A stretch of 64,000 bases of DNA from Paraspadella gotoi (Eukaryota; Chaetognatha), in contig CM119269.1 of assembly GCA_051294375.1 (NCBI GenBank), positions 2,956,026 to 3,020,025 of the forward strand, in the 5' to 3' direction. Made by a program: the position numbers and the translations under genes. Shown here in pieces: positions 52,101 to 63,798 of this stretch (position 1 is the stretch's first letter; every line of letters starts with the position of its first letter). The notes under the pieces are model-generated. The model did no database searches and was not told the origin of the DNA. It saw only the letters and a list, made by a program, of their open reading frames with translations.

Positions 52101-55100
52101 GTTTTTGCCAGCCAGGTCAGACATTAACTTTGAAAATTTTAGCAATTAAAATCAATTCGCCATTTACGTGAAATTTTTCACTGATAATTCACCGGAAATC
52201 CATATTCTTGTAATATCTCTTTGATTTAAATAATGATATTAAAAATAAAATAGATAACGTTTCAATGAATAATCGACCACCATCTTCCCACCATTCCCTA
52301 CCACTTCCCACCTTCTTCCACCTTCCCCTACCACTTCCCACTCCTTCCCTCCTTCTCCTACCCCTTCCCACCTTCCCCCTTTCTTCATCAGGACCGGCAT
52401 CCCCTACAACTACGCCAGCCTCGTCTCCAGCGAATCCGGCGTCCTTCGATGGTGGAACGTCTTCGGCCTTTTCGCCGCCGCCGCCAAACCGGAAGTGGGG
52501 CGGTTCCGCGCCGCCGGCGGGGGAGGAGGAGGAGGAGAGGAAGAGGAGGCGGCGGTGCTGGCGATGGCGACCGACGACGCCGACAACGCCGTTTTGGTGA
52601 CCGGCGACACGAACGGCGTCGTCGTTCGATGGGATATCGCGCGATACGCGAGACCGGCGTCGGTGAGAAAAGGGGGAGGGTGAGGCGAGTGTGAAGATAA
52701 GTGTGAAACGATGTTAAAAATGGTCTCATTATAACAAAAATTAAGGTGTGAAAGTGGACTTAGTTTGAGATAACTGTAACATATAGTTTCTTACTCTTAG
52801 TATATTACCAAATGAGATCGAGTTCATAAATTTTCATTTTCATACCGGAATGCAATTTTGAAAAATCCATAGGTTTTATGTTCTGTTTAAATACGTGGCC
52901 TTATTTTTTGTTTTAAAGTGTTTATTTTTATTGTTTAGTAGTCTAAAATATTCATACATAATTTACATCTAATAACATATAAATCATAACCCCGACCCCG
53001 CCTCTATATTTAACCACAAATTAACCGGCGACTGCAAAGCTTTTCGATCGCTGACGTTTCCTATTTCCTTCCTCGTTTTGTTCTCTTCGTTGCTAACAAT
53101 TTTGTGTTTTCCTCTTAAACTCATTACAGTTCGACAATTATACAATTATACAATTATACTACTTTTGTGTCTCAAGTACCTTTGTATCTTTTGCCGTCAT
53201 AAATAATTTCGGTAAATGATGGGAAATTTTCAAATATTATAAATATGTTGTTACTATTTTTCAGACGACACAAACTTCCGTCAACAAATGGAAATCGGTG
53301 ACGATCGAAAAGACGGCGAAGGAAGAGACGCCGGCGCTGACGACGACGACGACGACGACGACGACAACCATGACGAATTCAGAGACCCCTCCGACGCTCT
53401 CCAGGTGGCGCGCCCATGACGGCGCCATCATCTCCGTGGCGCTGCTCCGCTACGGCGCCGTCCAGCTGCTCATCAGCTGCGGAGTCGACGGCTGCGCCAA
53501 ATTGTGGAACGCCGGTGACGGAAGCCTCGTCGGCGTCTTCGGACAGAAGAACAAGTGGATCGTGGATGACAGGACGACGTGGAAGACGAACGTGACGAAG
53601 GAGGAGGAAGAGGAGGAGGAGGAGGAAGAGGAAGAAGGCGAGGAAAAAGGTGAGAATAAAGAGAGACGAGCAGAAGGAGGAAGAAAAAAAAATGAAATGA
53701 TTGAATAATGATTAATGATTAATGATTATATCAAAGTCATGACAATGCAGATATGCAGATATCACATTTTGTCGAAGAAATGAGTAAAATTATATGGCAG
53801 AGAGACCAACGGAAATAAAGAAGGAAGAAAAAAAGAAAAAAAAAGAGAATAAAGCGGCAAATGAAGTTCAAAGAGGAGGAAGAGGAAGAGGAAAAGAAAA
53901 TAGAGACCGGCCTTCGCTATGATTAAGCTTCATCGAGTTTTGCGAAAAACGGATTTACTCAAAAACTTAATTTGCATAAAGGGGCTAAAGAAACGATAAA
54001 CCGCATGCTGTAGAAAGTGCACCATAAACCAAGATATTGGCGTGAAGATTTTTTTTTGTTTTCGTGATGCCGACTATTAAATCGTAGAGCTTCGTTTTAT
54101 TTCTTTCTGCTTATGCTTATGCTTAGGGTGTGAGAGCAGTATAAATTTTTAAAGATTTGTAATTTATCACGGTTGAAATCTAATGCGCTTAATGGAAGGC
54201 GCAACTTTTGAAGAGTAATGGCCTTAATTTCGTGCCATTTCGTGATTTTATGCGATTGCTTCCTCCTGATTTATTTAGAAGATTTTCTTATTCTCGAAAA
54301 ACCCATATTTTTTTATTAGTTTTCCTTATTTACTAAATTTTTTTCCCGCCGAAGTGAAAAAAGAGGCGGAAGACGACGACGGCGACGAATTAGATTTACG
54401 AACGGCGTGGAAGAAAAAAGCGACGCCGACGACGACGACGACAACGACGACCAAACTCGATATCACAAAGGTTGACCCGGAACTGGCCGTCAGAGTGGCC
54501 ACAAGGTGCTTTAACTTTAGAGTTTTCTCATCTGGTCTTTGCTCATATATGACCTATGACCTTTGCTAATCTAACTATGGGGATATCATGATCTTTTTCT
54601 AAATGTAAAAAGCTCTCAGCCAACATCTCCCCCACAACCCCGACCCGGCGGCCCGTGATCCGTTTGCAGGTGGGAGAGTCGAAGACGGAGCGCCCTCCAG
54701 AATCTTTGCGAACAAACAAAAGGCAACAATTCTTGCTTAGGATCCCGAATAGGTCAGTAAGTCGTTGTTCGTGGGCCGCTCAGTTCGCCAAAATGTTTGG
54801 CTTTCGATACTTTGATTTTCTTAGTTGAGAAGCCAAAAAAAAAAAACCCAAAAGAAAAAAATTATGTCAACGGGAGGAATGACTGATATACCGGGGAGAC
54901 GGGGTATCTCACCAACTGGCGTAGGGACTGCGGACTCTCAGCGACCGCCTCCTGTCACTGGCAGATCCGTCACATTTAAGCCAGAAGCGGGGTAACCCAG
55001 GGATAGAACCCGGGACGCATAGTTGAAATAAAATGATTTAGCCTGCTCAGACATTGAGAGGAGGATGAAGACAGACAGCAGTGAGGCAGCTTTAAGTCAT

Positions 55101-57458
55101 ACTGCCACAACATTACTATTTACTTGATAAGTTTTTGTCGATAACAATTTTGAACAAATTAGACATGGCGAAGCAGAACAATTTATCCTCTTTGGAAAAT
55201 CACCGACATGAAAGACATATTTGACAAATTAAACGTTATAATAAAATCTTTAATATATAATATAATATATAATATAATATAATAAAATATATTTAAGCTC
55301 TCTTCTTTTTCTTTTTAAATTTATACGATAAAAACTCGGCCACAGCCGTTTTTCCCGCTATCGGAATGGGCCTCCGATCCCTCAACGACTTCAAACGCCA
55401 TAAGGATCGAATAAAAACGTGATTTTTTTCCTTATCTTTTCCCCTAAAATTCCCGAGGCGAGAGCATGACGCGAAAGCAGAACAACCGGAAGGAACGAAG
55501 GAACAACTACGGGGAAATCGACGTTCAAAAGACGGCGAGATTCGGAAACAACTGCTCCCCCTTTCAGGCGAGAGAATTCGTCATTTCTATAATCTACAAT
55601 GTAGATTCTACAATCTACATAGTACATACATACTATCTAGGAAAAAAGTTAGAAACATTTTTAATTGAGGATATCTACTCGAAAACTTGCTCGATTTTTA
55701 AAAAATCAGGATGTTTCAGATTCTACACTAAATTTCCTTTCAGTTGCTTCCTTCCATTTTTTCGTAGATCCAACCGTATAGAAGTTAGAGGCAAAATAAG
55801 ATTGCTACCTCAAGTGAAAAATGGCGGAAAAAATCGCCTTTAGTTTTCCACAATTCTTGGTATTGAGTTATTTGTTTCTATTTCAAGCAGTGGCATGTCA
55901 ATCATCATATCAACTTATTCTCTGGTTGGCCGGGGAACTCCCCCGATCTCAATCCAATTGAATCGCTTTGGTCGCAGATGAAAAAGATGCAAAGTCGAGA
56001 ACGCGCAACATCAACATCGGGGCTGAAAAGAATTGCGCTAAAGGTGTGGAAAAACATTTCACCTTCGTACCTCAATTCACTTTACGAGAGCATGCCCAGA
56101 CGAATGCAGGCAGTGGTCGATGCCGAGGGAGGGCATACCAAATATTGAGAATGTTTTACCCATGTTTTGTATATTTTTTATTGAATAATGAACTTTTAAA
56201 AAAAAATGTTTCTAACTTTTTTCCTAGATAGTAGTTTGCCATCGGTCATTGTTATTAGTCAACACTAAACAGTTATTCAAGATCAGTCAAGTCGTTTTAT
56301 CGCAACATATCTTATTATTTTATTTTTAGCCGTATTTAAAAATAAATGATCACTCTTTCTGCTTCCCTTCGCAGGCCTTGATCATGAGAGATCTTCAAAA
56401 CGTTTCCTTACCTCAACAATTTTCGCGACCAAAAAGTTCCGCAAGTGAGTTTTTTCTTAATCAAAGAAAGATTCGATTTCTTCCTTACCGACCCTAACTT
56501 CCTTTCATCGACATGAAGAAGTATTTTGTATCTCTGTCCGACACTACGCGACCTTTTCTGTGTCTGACACTTCTAATGGCAACCGATGGCAATGAGATTG
56601 CAATAGGAACCGTTTCGATTTCAGACAGACGCAATTTCCGTTCCCAAAGCCAAAATTCCCTTCACCATTCGCCGCCCTACGGTCCAGCGGTTTTAAATCT
56701 ATCAAGTAACACGAAAACCATATGAGCTGACTCACCCATGACCTCACCCACGAAAACACCACAAACCATTCATTCTTTATTCTCCTCCTAAGCCTTGCAG
56801 TTATTTTTATTCCATCCAAGATTCTTCGCCCGACCAAGTTTGCTTATTCAATCATTTATACCGAAAATTTTTGTCCTCAACATTTTGGTTTTTTTTTTGT
56901 CCTCATCTTCTTCTTTCGCTCAATCGTCTCTCCAATTTAATGTATTTTCTTTGTCTTGTGTCGATCGTAATGGATAGAATAACAAGTCATGGAATAATGA
57001 AAAGTGATACAAGCTGTGTGATAAACGCTTAAATATAACAATGGCCTTTTTAAGCCGAGCTGGGTAAATGTCAACACGGAGTCTGAACACGACGATGTGG
57101 CCACTCAGACCAATGACCCCAATGACCCCTATTTGAGTTCGATCGCCTATCACGCGTCTCCAACACTCCCCAACTCTTCCCGATCACACCCCTTTCCATC
57201 GTTCTCTCCATAGACACGCCTCTTTTGTTGACGCCCAAAATCAATTTGGTTTTTCATTTGCCGTTTCTCCCTCCTCCTTCAGGCGGAGCCAACGCGGCCG
57301 GGCGAAGGGCGACCGCAGCCAATCAGGGTGAAAGTTCGGAGTCGCGGGCCAATCAGGGAACGAGCTCCGAGAGTCGAACCAATCTGGGATCGAGATCGGA
57401 AGCTGGGGGAGCCAACTCGAGCGCCGATTGGTTAAAAATCGGAGTGGAAAACGATTGA
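45473..57458 (+). CDS. EF-hand and WD40-repeat protein (WDR49/WDR64/EFCAB8-like)
   Basis: Exons 1-20 with closing phases: 45473-45567, 46586-46747, 47325-47469, 47556-47618, 47772-47925, 48057-48234, 48352-48444, 48545-48627, 48801-48985, 49208-49446, 49557-49667, 49867-50092, 50756-50953, 51566-51727, 51835-51973, 52046-52115, 52392-52662, 53265-53649, 54355-54505 and 54670-54752 (about 1,064 residues). An EF-hand-like N-terminal part (HMRLKEFKAAIAKLLG; then DSSCDGVVNWDEFC, a Ca-loop) is followed by many WD repeats, e.g. LATGSADHLVRLWNP, YSKDAVLKVWDA, VTAAADSSVSVWDA, ATASFDGEIILWHL, VTGDTNGVVVRWDI and SCGVDGCAKLWNA. This order is typical of WDR49/WDR64 and the fly WDY group, which are axoneme- or testis-associated. 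Poly-Thr and poly-Glu tracts interrupt exons 18-19. The C-terminus (55346-57458) is ambiguous and has two self-consistent readings. Confidence 0.87.
46918..47180. repeat. Pyrimidine tract (CTTTCC/CTTTCT)n
   Basis: Degenerate hexanucleotide repeat in intron 2 of the WD40 gene. Confidence 0.9.
47932..48010. repeat. (GA)n microsatellite next to a splice donor
   Basis: Near-perfect GA array of about 78 bp beginning 7 bp after the donor at 47926 of the WD40 gene; it makes up most of that 131-bp intron. Confidence 0.95.
49095..49180. repeat. (GAAA)n microsatellite containing an assembly gap
   Basis: GAAA units on both sides of 20 N (49135-49154), so the gap is very probably unresolved repeat. It lies in an intron of the WD40 gene. 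Confidence 0.95.
49135..49154. other. Assembly gap (20 N)
   Basis: Twenty N within a GAAA array. Confidence 1.
50336..50686. mobile_element. MITE with TA target site (family B)
   Basis: Left end TAGGGTATGTCAAAATCTAA and right end, read in reverse complement, TAGGGTGTGTCAAAATCTAA; the match continues through AAGTTGTTC. A second inverted pair, CACGAATCGCCATTCAAAT with its complement, lies further in. TA occurs at both ends inside CCTTCCCC flanks, as for Tc1/mariner-type insertion. No ORF. Located in intron 12 of the WD40 gene. Confidence 0.85.
51430..51545. repeat. (AAATCTAAATCA)n-like tandem repeat
   Basis: Degenerate 6- or 12-bp repeat (AAATCT/AAACCA) in a WD40-gene intron. Confidence 0.85.
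54885..55085 (-). mobile_element. tRNA-derived SINE, family 2
   Basis: On the minus strand a tRNA-like head, GAGCAGGCTAAATCATTTTA (A-box region) and CGGGTTCTATCCC (B-box), is followed by CCGCTTCTGGCTTAAATGTG and a body ending near ACCCCGTCTCC. It differs from family 1 outside the promoter boxes. Only one copy is seen here. It lies in a WD40-gene intron. Confidence 0.6.
55346..55630 (+). other. Ambiguous C-terminal exon(s) of the WD40 gene
   Basis: Reading 1: exon 55346-55418 (AVFPAIGMGLRSLNDFKRHK) and an exon from 55458 (TREHDAKAEQPEGTKEQLRG), separated by a 39-nt intron. Reading 2: exon 20 splices directly to 55458 in another frame (GESMTRKQNNRKERRNNYGE). Both are open and in phase with the exon before. 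Confidence 0.4.
55633..56231. mobile_element. Internally deleted Tc1-like DNA transposon
   Basis: Terminal inverted repeats start CTATCTAGGAAAAAAGTT at 55633 and mirror the end at 56231 (over about 30 bp); TA target duplications lie at 55631-55632 and 56232-56233. The interior retains only the C-terminal part of a transposase on the plus strand, with WPGNSPDLNPIESLWSQ, the conserved block carrying the third catalytic acid (DDE/D superfamily), then YESMPRRMQAVVDAEGG and a stop near 56147. The N-terminal DNA-binding part and the first two catalytic acids are missing, so it is non-autonomous. It is inserted in a WD40-gene intron. Confidence 0.9.
56372..57458 (+). other. Last exons of the WD40 gene, frame uncertain
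   Basis: Three exons are visible: 56372 to about 56440, 56629 to about 56708, and 57284-57458. In one frame they read ALIMRDLQNVSLPQQF, NRRNFRSQSQNSLHHSPPYG, and a NQGESSESRANQG-type low-complexity tail ending at 57458. In another they read LDHERSSKRFLTSTIFATKK, QTQFPFPKPKFPSPF, and RSQRGRAKGDRSQSG with an earlier stop. The phases close within each chain. A further open segment at 57055-57230 (SEHDDVATQTNDPNDPYL) fits neither. Confidence 0.45.
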
Positions 57459-57794
57459 AAAAACATTTTTGACGATGTCACAAAACAAAAATGTTACTTT
57501 TGGAGTAAAATGTTTCAAAAAAGTGAGCTACTCTTTTGTTCGGTTTTTCCTTAACGCTTTTATTATTTAACGGGTATTCAGTAAAGTATTCATGAATCAC
57601 AGTATCCACTTATCCAACTATCCAGTTATTCAGTTCAATTCAGTATTCAGTTATAAGTTAACCATATTCACAATTTTATAATAGTGTTATGAGATTCGTT
57701 ACTTTGAATACCAAGGCTTTATATCTATGACAGGAAAAAACTAGTGATCACTTTTGCTTGTAAACAAGTTAGTCAGAAAAAATTAAAAACTTAC

Positions 57795-58029
57795 CCCTCA
57801 TGTGCGTCGCTCGGTATTTCTGATTGGAGATGCTCGATTCGACGCGTCGCCCTCTGGGGGTGGCGTCCGTGTTGTCGGGGTGTTGGCGGCGTCTCGGCGA
57901 TCCAGAGAGATTATCCTTTAACTTCCAATGACCTTCTCTGCTGCCGCCCGGGCTCCACCCATCGTTTCTGTGTCGTGGGGTCCATCTGTGATTTTCGTTG
58001 TGAGATTGTGACGTCCAACGGCCGTTCAT
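57795..58029 (-). CDS. Isolated exon of an unidentified minus-strand gene
   Basis: An ATG at 58029 opens MNGRWTSQSHNENHRWTP followed by basic, Pro/Arg-rich sequence (SREGHWKLKDNLSGSPRRR; VESSISNQKYRATHMRG) up to a good donor (G/GTAAGT) at 57795. It is GC-rich against AT-rich flanks. Downstream minus exons would have to lie inside or beyond the WD40 gene and were not found. Confidence 0.4.
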
Positions 58030-58369
58030 ATTTTGGCGTCAGCCTAGTTAGTGGTGAGTGTAAAATCATAAGAAAGCAGTGAAATGGAAATTTTGAAAAA
58101 TAATTTTCTGTTATATATACGTAAATAGCCGAATTTTGAGAGTAGAAAGTTAATATTTTTTACCTTACTAATTAGCAATAGATGCGTCGTCGGAAATCGC
58201 GTGACTAGGAAGATGCGGTGAAGCTTGTGTTAGTGATGGGTAATTGCTATTCCGCGAATACGACAATAATTGATTCGCGTTAGAAGATAGAAAAAGATAG
58301 GAAAAAATGTTTTGATGCTCAAGTTTTAGCTAAGAAACTTGGTTTTTTCTATCTCTCAGATCACGTCAT

Positions 58370-58416
<47 letters not shown>

Positions 58417-59887
58417 TCTCTCTCTCAAAAGTTTGACTATGACTCATTTCGTTTAATCTATCTAGATTCTATCTTGTAATTGTCGATATATTTCTTTATG
58501 AGTCGAATTCAGAAAGCAAACGTTGCTTTTCGATTTGATGTATTTGAAGATAAATCTTTGAATATTTAAAAGATAAATCTTTTCGCCAAATGTCGACCAT
58601 AATTTAGAAAAAAGAGCATCGCGTTCGAAGCGTAAAAAATTCTCATTAAATACTCGAGCCGATTTTCAAAATATGCTCGTCATTCGCGCAGCAACGAAAA
58701 ACAAAGAAAAAAAAATAAAAGTTGAAATTCCAGAATGAAGGGATAATTTAATTTGTTTTAACAATTGTTGAGGAAGATATAAAATCACTTAATCAACGTT
58801 AATTAAAAAAAAAACTTTCTTTTTAAATAAGGTTCTTAGTTAAACAACAAGACCAAAAAGCAGAAAGGAAAAAAAAAGCCAATAAATTACATAGTATAAT
58901 GATTTATTTAAAAAAAAAAAGTAAAACCAAAATACAACACACGCACACGCAAGAAAAAAAAAAAGGGAAAAAAAAATAATGTAGGAGAAAATCAAAGTTT
59001 GGTACCACGACCTTGATTCGCTCTGGATGGAAACACGGTTTTCTTGTGTCTACCGGTAGACTCATTTGTTGGTTGGTTATATTTCGACTCATTCTGTTAT
59101 ATAAAGCGCTTTGTTAATCGTATGTGTTTTATTCTGTTTTGTTTCTTTCCTTTTGTATCATTTCTTTCTTCTTTTTTTTTTGACTCCAAAGTAGGCCGAC
59201 CGACTTTGATGCTTTCTTTTTAAAAAAAAAATTTCAGCGATGGTACGAGTTTTTTTTTTTTTCTTGGAAACATCAACAATAGTCAGAAATATCACTTTTT
59301 TTTGTTTTGGTTTCGAATGTAGAATAAATTATTCGTAATTGCGGAAATAATAATGAGAGAGATAAAACTGTAATTGTAAGCCCTGAACACACAAAAAACT
59401 AAAAGCGACCAAAAAAAAAAAAAAAAAAAATCAGAAGGTAGGAAAAAATATAAAATGATGATGAAAGTTCTGAGGAGCTGTGATCATATAGAACAAAGCG
59501 AGTAATTAACAATATTTATATCTATATTTATATATAGAATCATACATATCCTTAACACGCATTGAGCTAAAAAAAAACTCGAAAAAAAAAAATAAACTGC
59601 ACATATCAACATCGGGAAATAGGGAAGGGGAAATATTTAACGGAGGTGGGGGACTGGGGGGGGGCGAAGTAGGGGAGATACGGAGTAGAGCGGGTTCGAA
59701 GGAAAACTGAGGGTGGAGTGAGGGATTTCCGGTTGTCACTCGAGTGCCCCTTCATTTCCACGATGACGTCATCGGAAAAAGAGAGAAGCTCTCGCGTGAC
59801 GTCAAAGGATTCGCGAGTAACCTCGACTGACGTTATTCACTCGACGTCGATAACGGCAAAACTGAACCGGGAAGGGAGAACGCGAGA

Positions 59888-59932
<45 letters not shown>

Positions 59933-60243
59933 GAGAGAGAGACTGCACTGCTGGAAATGGCAATTTTTTTTTTTAATTATCTCTCTTTTTATTTAAAAAA
60001 AAAGGAAGAAAATATTTTTGTCTCTCGGAAAATGGAAAGAAGTTGAAAATTTTTATTTTTATTAATAGTTATTTTTGTAATTTTTAGCAAGGATCAATTT
60101 AACCGGCGACGAATCGAGAAAGAATCTTCAAGTGCAAAACTGATGGAATCGAAAGAGCGCCGTTGGTATTATTATTATCTCGGCGTCGAATCACAAGATG
60201 CAGACGTTGCCGCCGTTGTCGTTGACGCGGCGTCGTTGGGTCT
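58030..60243. other. Gene-poor interval with microsatellites and CRE-like sites
   Basis: Contains a (CT)n array at 58375-58427, many A/T homopolymers (58800-59420), a G-rich stretch near 59640-59670, CRE-like motifs at 59760-59840, and a GA array at 59890-59940. No supported gene. Confidence 0.5.
59762..59840. promoter_or_regulatory. Cluster of CRE/ATF-like sites
   Basis: Within 80 bp: TGACGTCA (full palindromic CRE, 59764-59771), GTGACGTCAAAG (half-extended CRE), and TGACGTTATT. A short ORF begins at 59762 but is low complexity. No downstream promoter element was recognised, so the target gene is unknown. Confidence 0.35.
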
Positions 60244-61730
60244 TTAGGGGCCATCTTTGGCCTTTTGTCCACTGGCGATGGAGAAGAGGGCGCCGCTGAC
60301 TCCTTTGTCGCTCCCTTGAAGCGCCGCCAGCCGCGCCTGCGGTGTCATTAGAAAAAAAAAATAGAGTTGACAAAAGACCAAACGTTTATCTTGATCAACA
60401 TCTTGAACTTGTTTTTTTTTCTTTCGTTTTGTTTTATTTTTTCTATCATTCATATTGTTGTTATTATTACTTTGGGGAATTTCAAATATTGGACGAGACT
60501 TAATTTTTTAGTGTTTAATGGTATTAAGATCATCATTAAGATCAAATTTTCTCAATTTCTTTAATAAGTACGACGAGTGTTTATGTTTTAATCAGGCAAG
60601 ATGTCTAGGCAAATTAACGAAACATATGATAAGTTTGTTTATAAAAAATTATACGGTCAACTTCAGGTAAAATTATATTAACTCAGGTTAGATTAAACTA
60701 AAATAGGAAAAAAAGATTTTGAACATATATAAACATTTAACGATAACAATAAGTAAAGTAAGTAAAGATCCACAACCCTCGTTCGAAATAAAATGGTGAA
60801 AAAAGAAACGACAAAAGTCAAATACAAGGAAAGGTTAGGGACTCGTGGCACTTTTATTGTTACTATGTTTACCGCAAGAGGAAAAAAAACAAAAGGTTTT
60901 ATTTCTATTTTTAATCACATGCCTGCAGCTTGAATCTAGTCTTTTTCGCTCATTCTCGGCCCTCCTTCAAAGGTATCTTTCGCAACCTTCACAATTTACA
61001 AAAAAAAAAAAGGAAAAAAATACAAATTGAACTCGGAATTTGAAGCAATGAATTTTTTAAATTTTTTTATGTCTATGTTTCCTTTCACAATGACGATTAG
61101 ATGTATAAAGGAATTGACTTAGATTCAAGGCGATGTGTGAAATGCGCTGGCTACGCAAAGCTCATCAAAAAAAAAAAAGTTAAAAAAACTAAAAGACCAA
61201 GCAGTTCTATTCCTCCAGAACCCCTTCATTAAAAATCAAATTGCACGTACGAAAGCAATTTTTAAATCAAGCATATTAAGTCTCTAAGAGAGAGAGAGAG
61301 AGAGAGTTAAAGAAGGTTATAGAAAAGTCAAATTTAACCCGTTGAAGACTATATCTTTAAAACATTTTCTTGCTACTGAGACTCACCAAATACTCGCGGT
61401 CTTTTTTGGCCATGATCCTCCGTCGACTCGAAGCCTAAACAAAACAAAAAAAAAAACAAACAAACAAACAAACAAAAATCAAATTTTAATTTTAATTAAA
61501 TCTCATTTTAATTAAAATTGTTATGTTACGATCGACAATCCCGACTCTGTACTCACGAAGAGGTACATCCAGAGGATGAAGACCCCGTGGAAGGCGATGT
61601 AGAGCAGCACGGCGGCGACGAGGGCCACGTTGTCCCAGTACTTACGCGTCTCGGCCGGAAGCGCGGACACGAGGGCGTGCCAGGCGCAGACCAGGCAAAG
61701 CATTACCATCGAACCCAGCACGTACTTGTC
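60244..61730 (-). CDS. C-terminal exons of a multi-pass membrane protein
   Basis: Three phase-0 exons: 61557-61730, 61387-61434 and 60244-60336, ending in TAA. The first encodes two membrane segments, YVLGSMVMLCLVCAWHALV and NVALVAAVLLYIAFHGVFIL, separated by SALPAETRKYWD. The others encode a basic tail (SSRRRIMAKKDREYLARL then GVSGALFSIASGQKAKDGP). The two-helix hairpin with a Trp/Asp-containing linker resembles M3-M4 of pentameric ligand-gated channels with a short loop, but I cannot confirm the family. Upstream exons are not visible; they would lie beyond 61730, where a plus-strand gene starts at 62600. Confidence 0.5.
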
Positions 61731-61867
61731 CTGGTGGGGGAGAAGTATATTTTTGGTTATTGATCGATAAATGCATGAGATTTATCATGGATTTATTTAA
61801 AGAGTGATTGATTAACTGTTTGACAAAATAACTTTCTTCTCCTAATCCCTGACTGGTAAATTTAGAA

Positions 61868-61869
61868 TG

Positions 61870-61944
<75 letters not shown>
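61868..61944. repeat. (ATT)n microsatellite
   Basis: About 25 units of a trinucleotide repeat. Confidence 0.97.
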
Positions 61945-61945
<1 letters not shown>

Positions 61946-62197
61946 TGTCTATCACCTTATATACTGTTATTATTATTGAAGTATCTAAGGTGATGTGATG
62001 TTTTCTATTTTGTTCAGCCGTCAATTCCAATTTGTTCTCAGCGTCATCGCGAATCAACCGTGCCGAGTGTTGAGCGAAAAAAAAAATCTTATTTGGATTT
62101 TGAAAAGCGCATCTCCTTATGTCGCACTCAATCCGCATTACAAGATTGAAACATGAAACACGTTTGAATGGAATATTCTGCGCATGTTTCGAAACGA

Positions 62198-62213
62198 GAG
62201 AGAGAGAGGAGAG

Positions 62214-62293
<80 letters not shown>
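62198..62293. repeat. (GA)n microsatellite
   Basis: GA array with occasional GGA interruptions. Confidence 0.95.
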
Positions 62294-62296
<3 letters not shown>

Positions 62297-62599
62297 AACA
62301 CCACCAACACGACGGCAGGCGAAGAGAAGATAAAAACACGAGAGACAATCTTATGCAGAACCCAAGCGGCGGATATAAAAAAACAAACAGGATTTCATTT
62401 TTTCCCTCTCTTGTTGATTCCGACCGGCGCCTTCACTACTCCTCGGCCCTCTTCCCACAACCAAGTTCTCCATATTTTAGCCATCCTTGCTTAAAAACTT
62501 GACATCTCCAAAGATTGCCGTCTAATTTTAGTAATCTCTTTAGCTTAAGTATCTGCATGTATTTGAACGGTTGACGCTACTGCATTTTCTAGCTAAATC

Positions 62600-63751
62600 A
62601 TGAGGCGAGATTCTTCGTCTTCAGTTGGACTGACTGGCGGTTTAAACAGTGACGGTGGCGTTGGCGGCGTCAGCAACGATGGCGCTGCCGCCAGGAGTCC
62701 AAGGTTCAATCCCTACGAATCTGAACTTCCGTCGAGCGGACGGCATTTCAGAATTCGATCTGGAGAGACTCTTCGGTCATCGGCCAACAACAGGTTGGTT
62801 TTATGTAGTTATTCTTGTGTGGGAGTTGGTTTAGTTATTAGTTATTAGTTTAATAGTAACATCGGGTGTAGTTATTGGTTGGTTCTCGTTCTGGTTGCCC
62901 TTTCTTTATTTCTCCTTAATAGTAACTAACTCACAAGCTAATTGAGACGTTTGCTCAGAAAAAAACGGGAATTGCGAGAGAAAACCTCAAATGGCATAAC
63001 ACGATTCGATTTCAGTGTGTTGTTCCACACAAGTTAATATGCAACAACTTGAGTCACTATTCACTTTCGCCCAAACTGGGTGATTTCATTTTTGTCGTAT
63101 TTTGTCATATGGTTTTCATTCCCGCCTCCGAAGCGTCAGTCACGAAATTGGTGATGGCGTGAGTTTAGGTTTTCGTGTCCCCTTTTTTTTTCTTCCTCAT
63201 TGATTTTAGGGAAAAAATTACTTTAGGATTTTTTTTTTTTTTTTTTTTTAACCCGAATTGCGTCGGTAATTTTTTTTTTCAGCGCCAAGAATCCTTTTCG
63301 CAGTCGACTCGCTATCCTCGACTTCACTGATGTGTCACGCTTTCTGAGCTTTAAACATTAGTTTTTTAAAAAAGTATTACCATCGAAATTTCTCGCTTTC
63401 AATGCATTTAATGGAGTTGTTTTTTTTTTGTTTTTTTGCATTGTGCGATTAATAAATGTTTGTTTAATATTAAAAAAAGCGTTCGTTTTCAGCGTGGACC
63501 TTTCTCGTCGCCGAGAATCTTCAATCAACGAACGTCAATCTCCGACGGACATTTTAGACGGCGTAAGTCTCATCGACTCCGACTTTACCGACGTTCGAAG
63601 CGAAAAGCTGCAGCAGCAGCAGCCGCAGCGAAGGCATCCGCTGCAGCAAAAGCTCAATATGTTTTCGGAGCAGCAGCTTTTCGGGGCCTTTCAGGTCAGC
63701 GCCGAAGCGTGAAGGCGGCGCGAAATATTGAAGATAAAATAAACAAATTCT

Positions 63752-63798
<47 letters not shown>

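Noticed and set aside
57744-58082. Plus-strand 112-residue ORF with many Cys/Arg
   Set aside because: Antisense of the more plausible minus exon at 57795-58029, which has a good splice donor. Neither strand gave a known domain.
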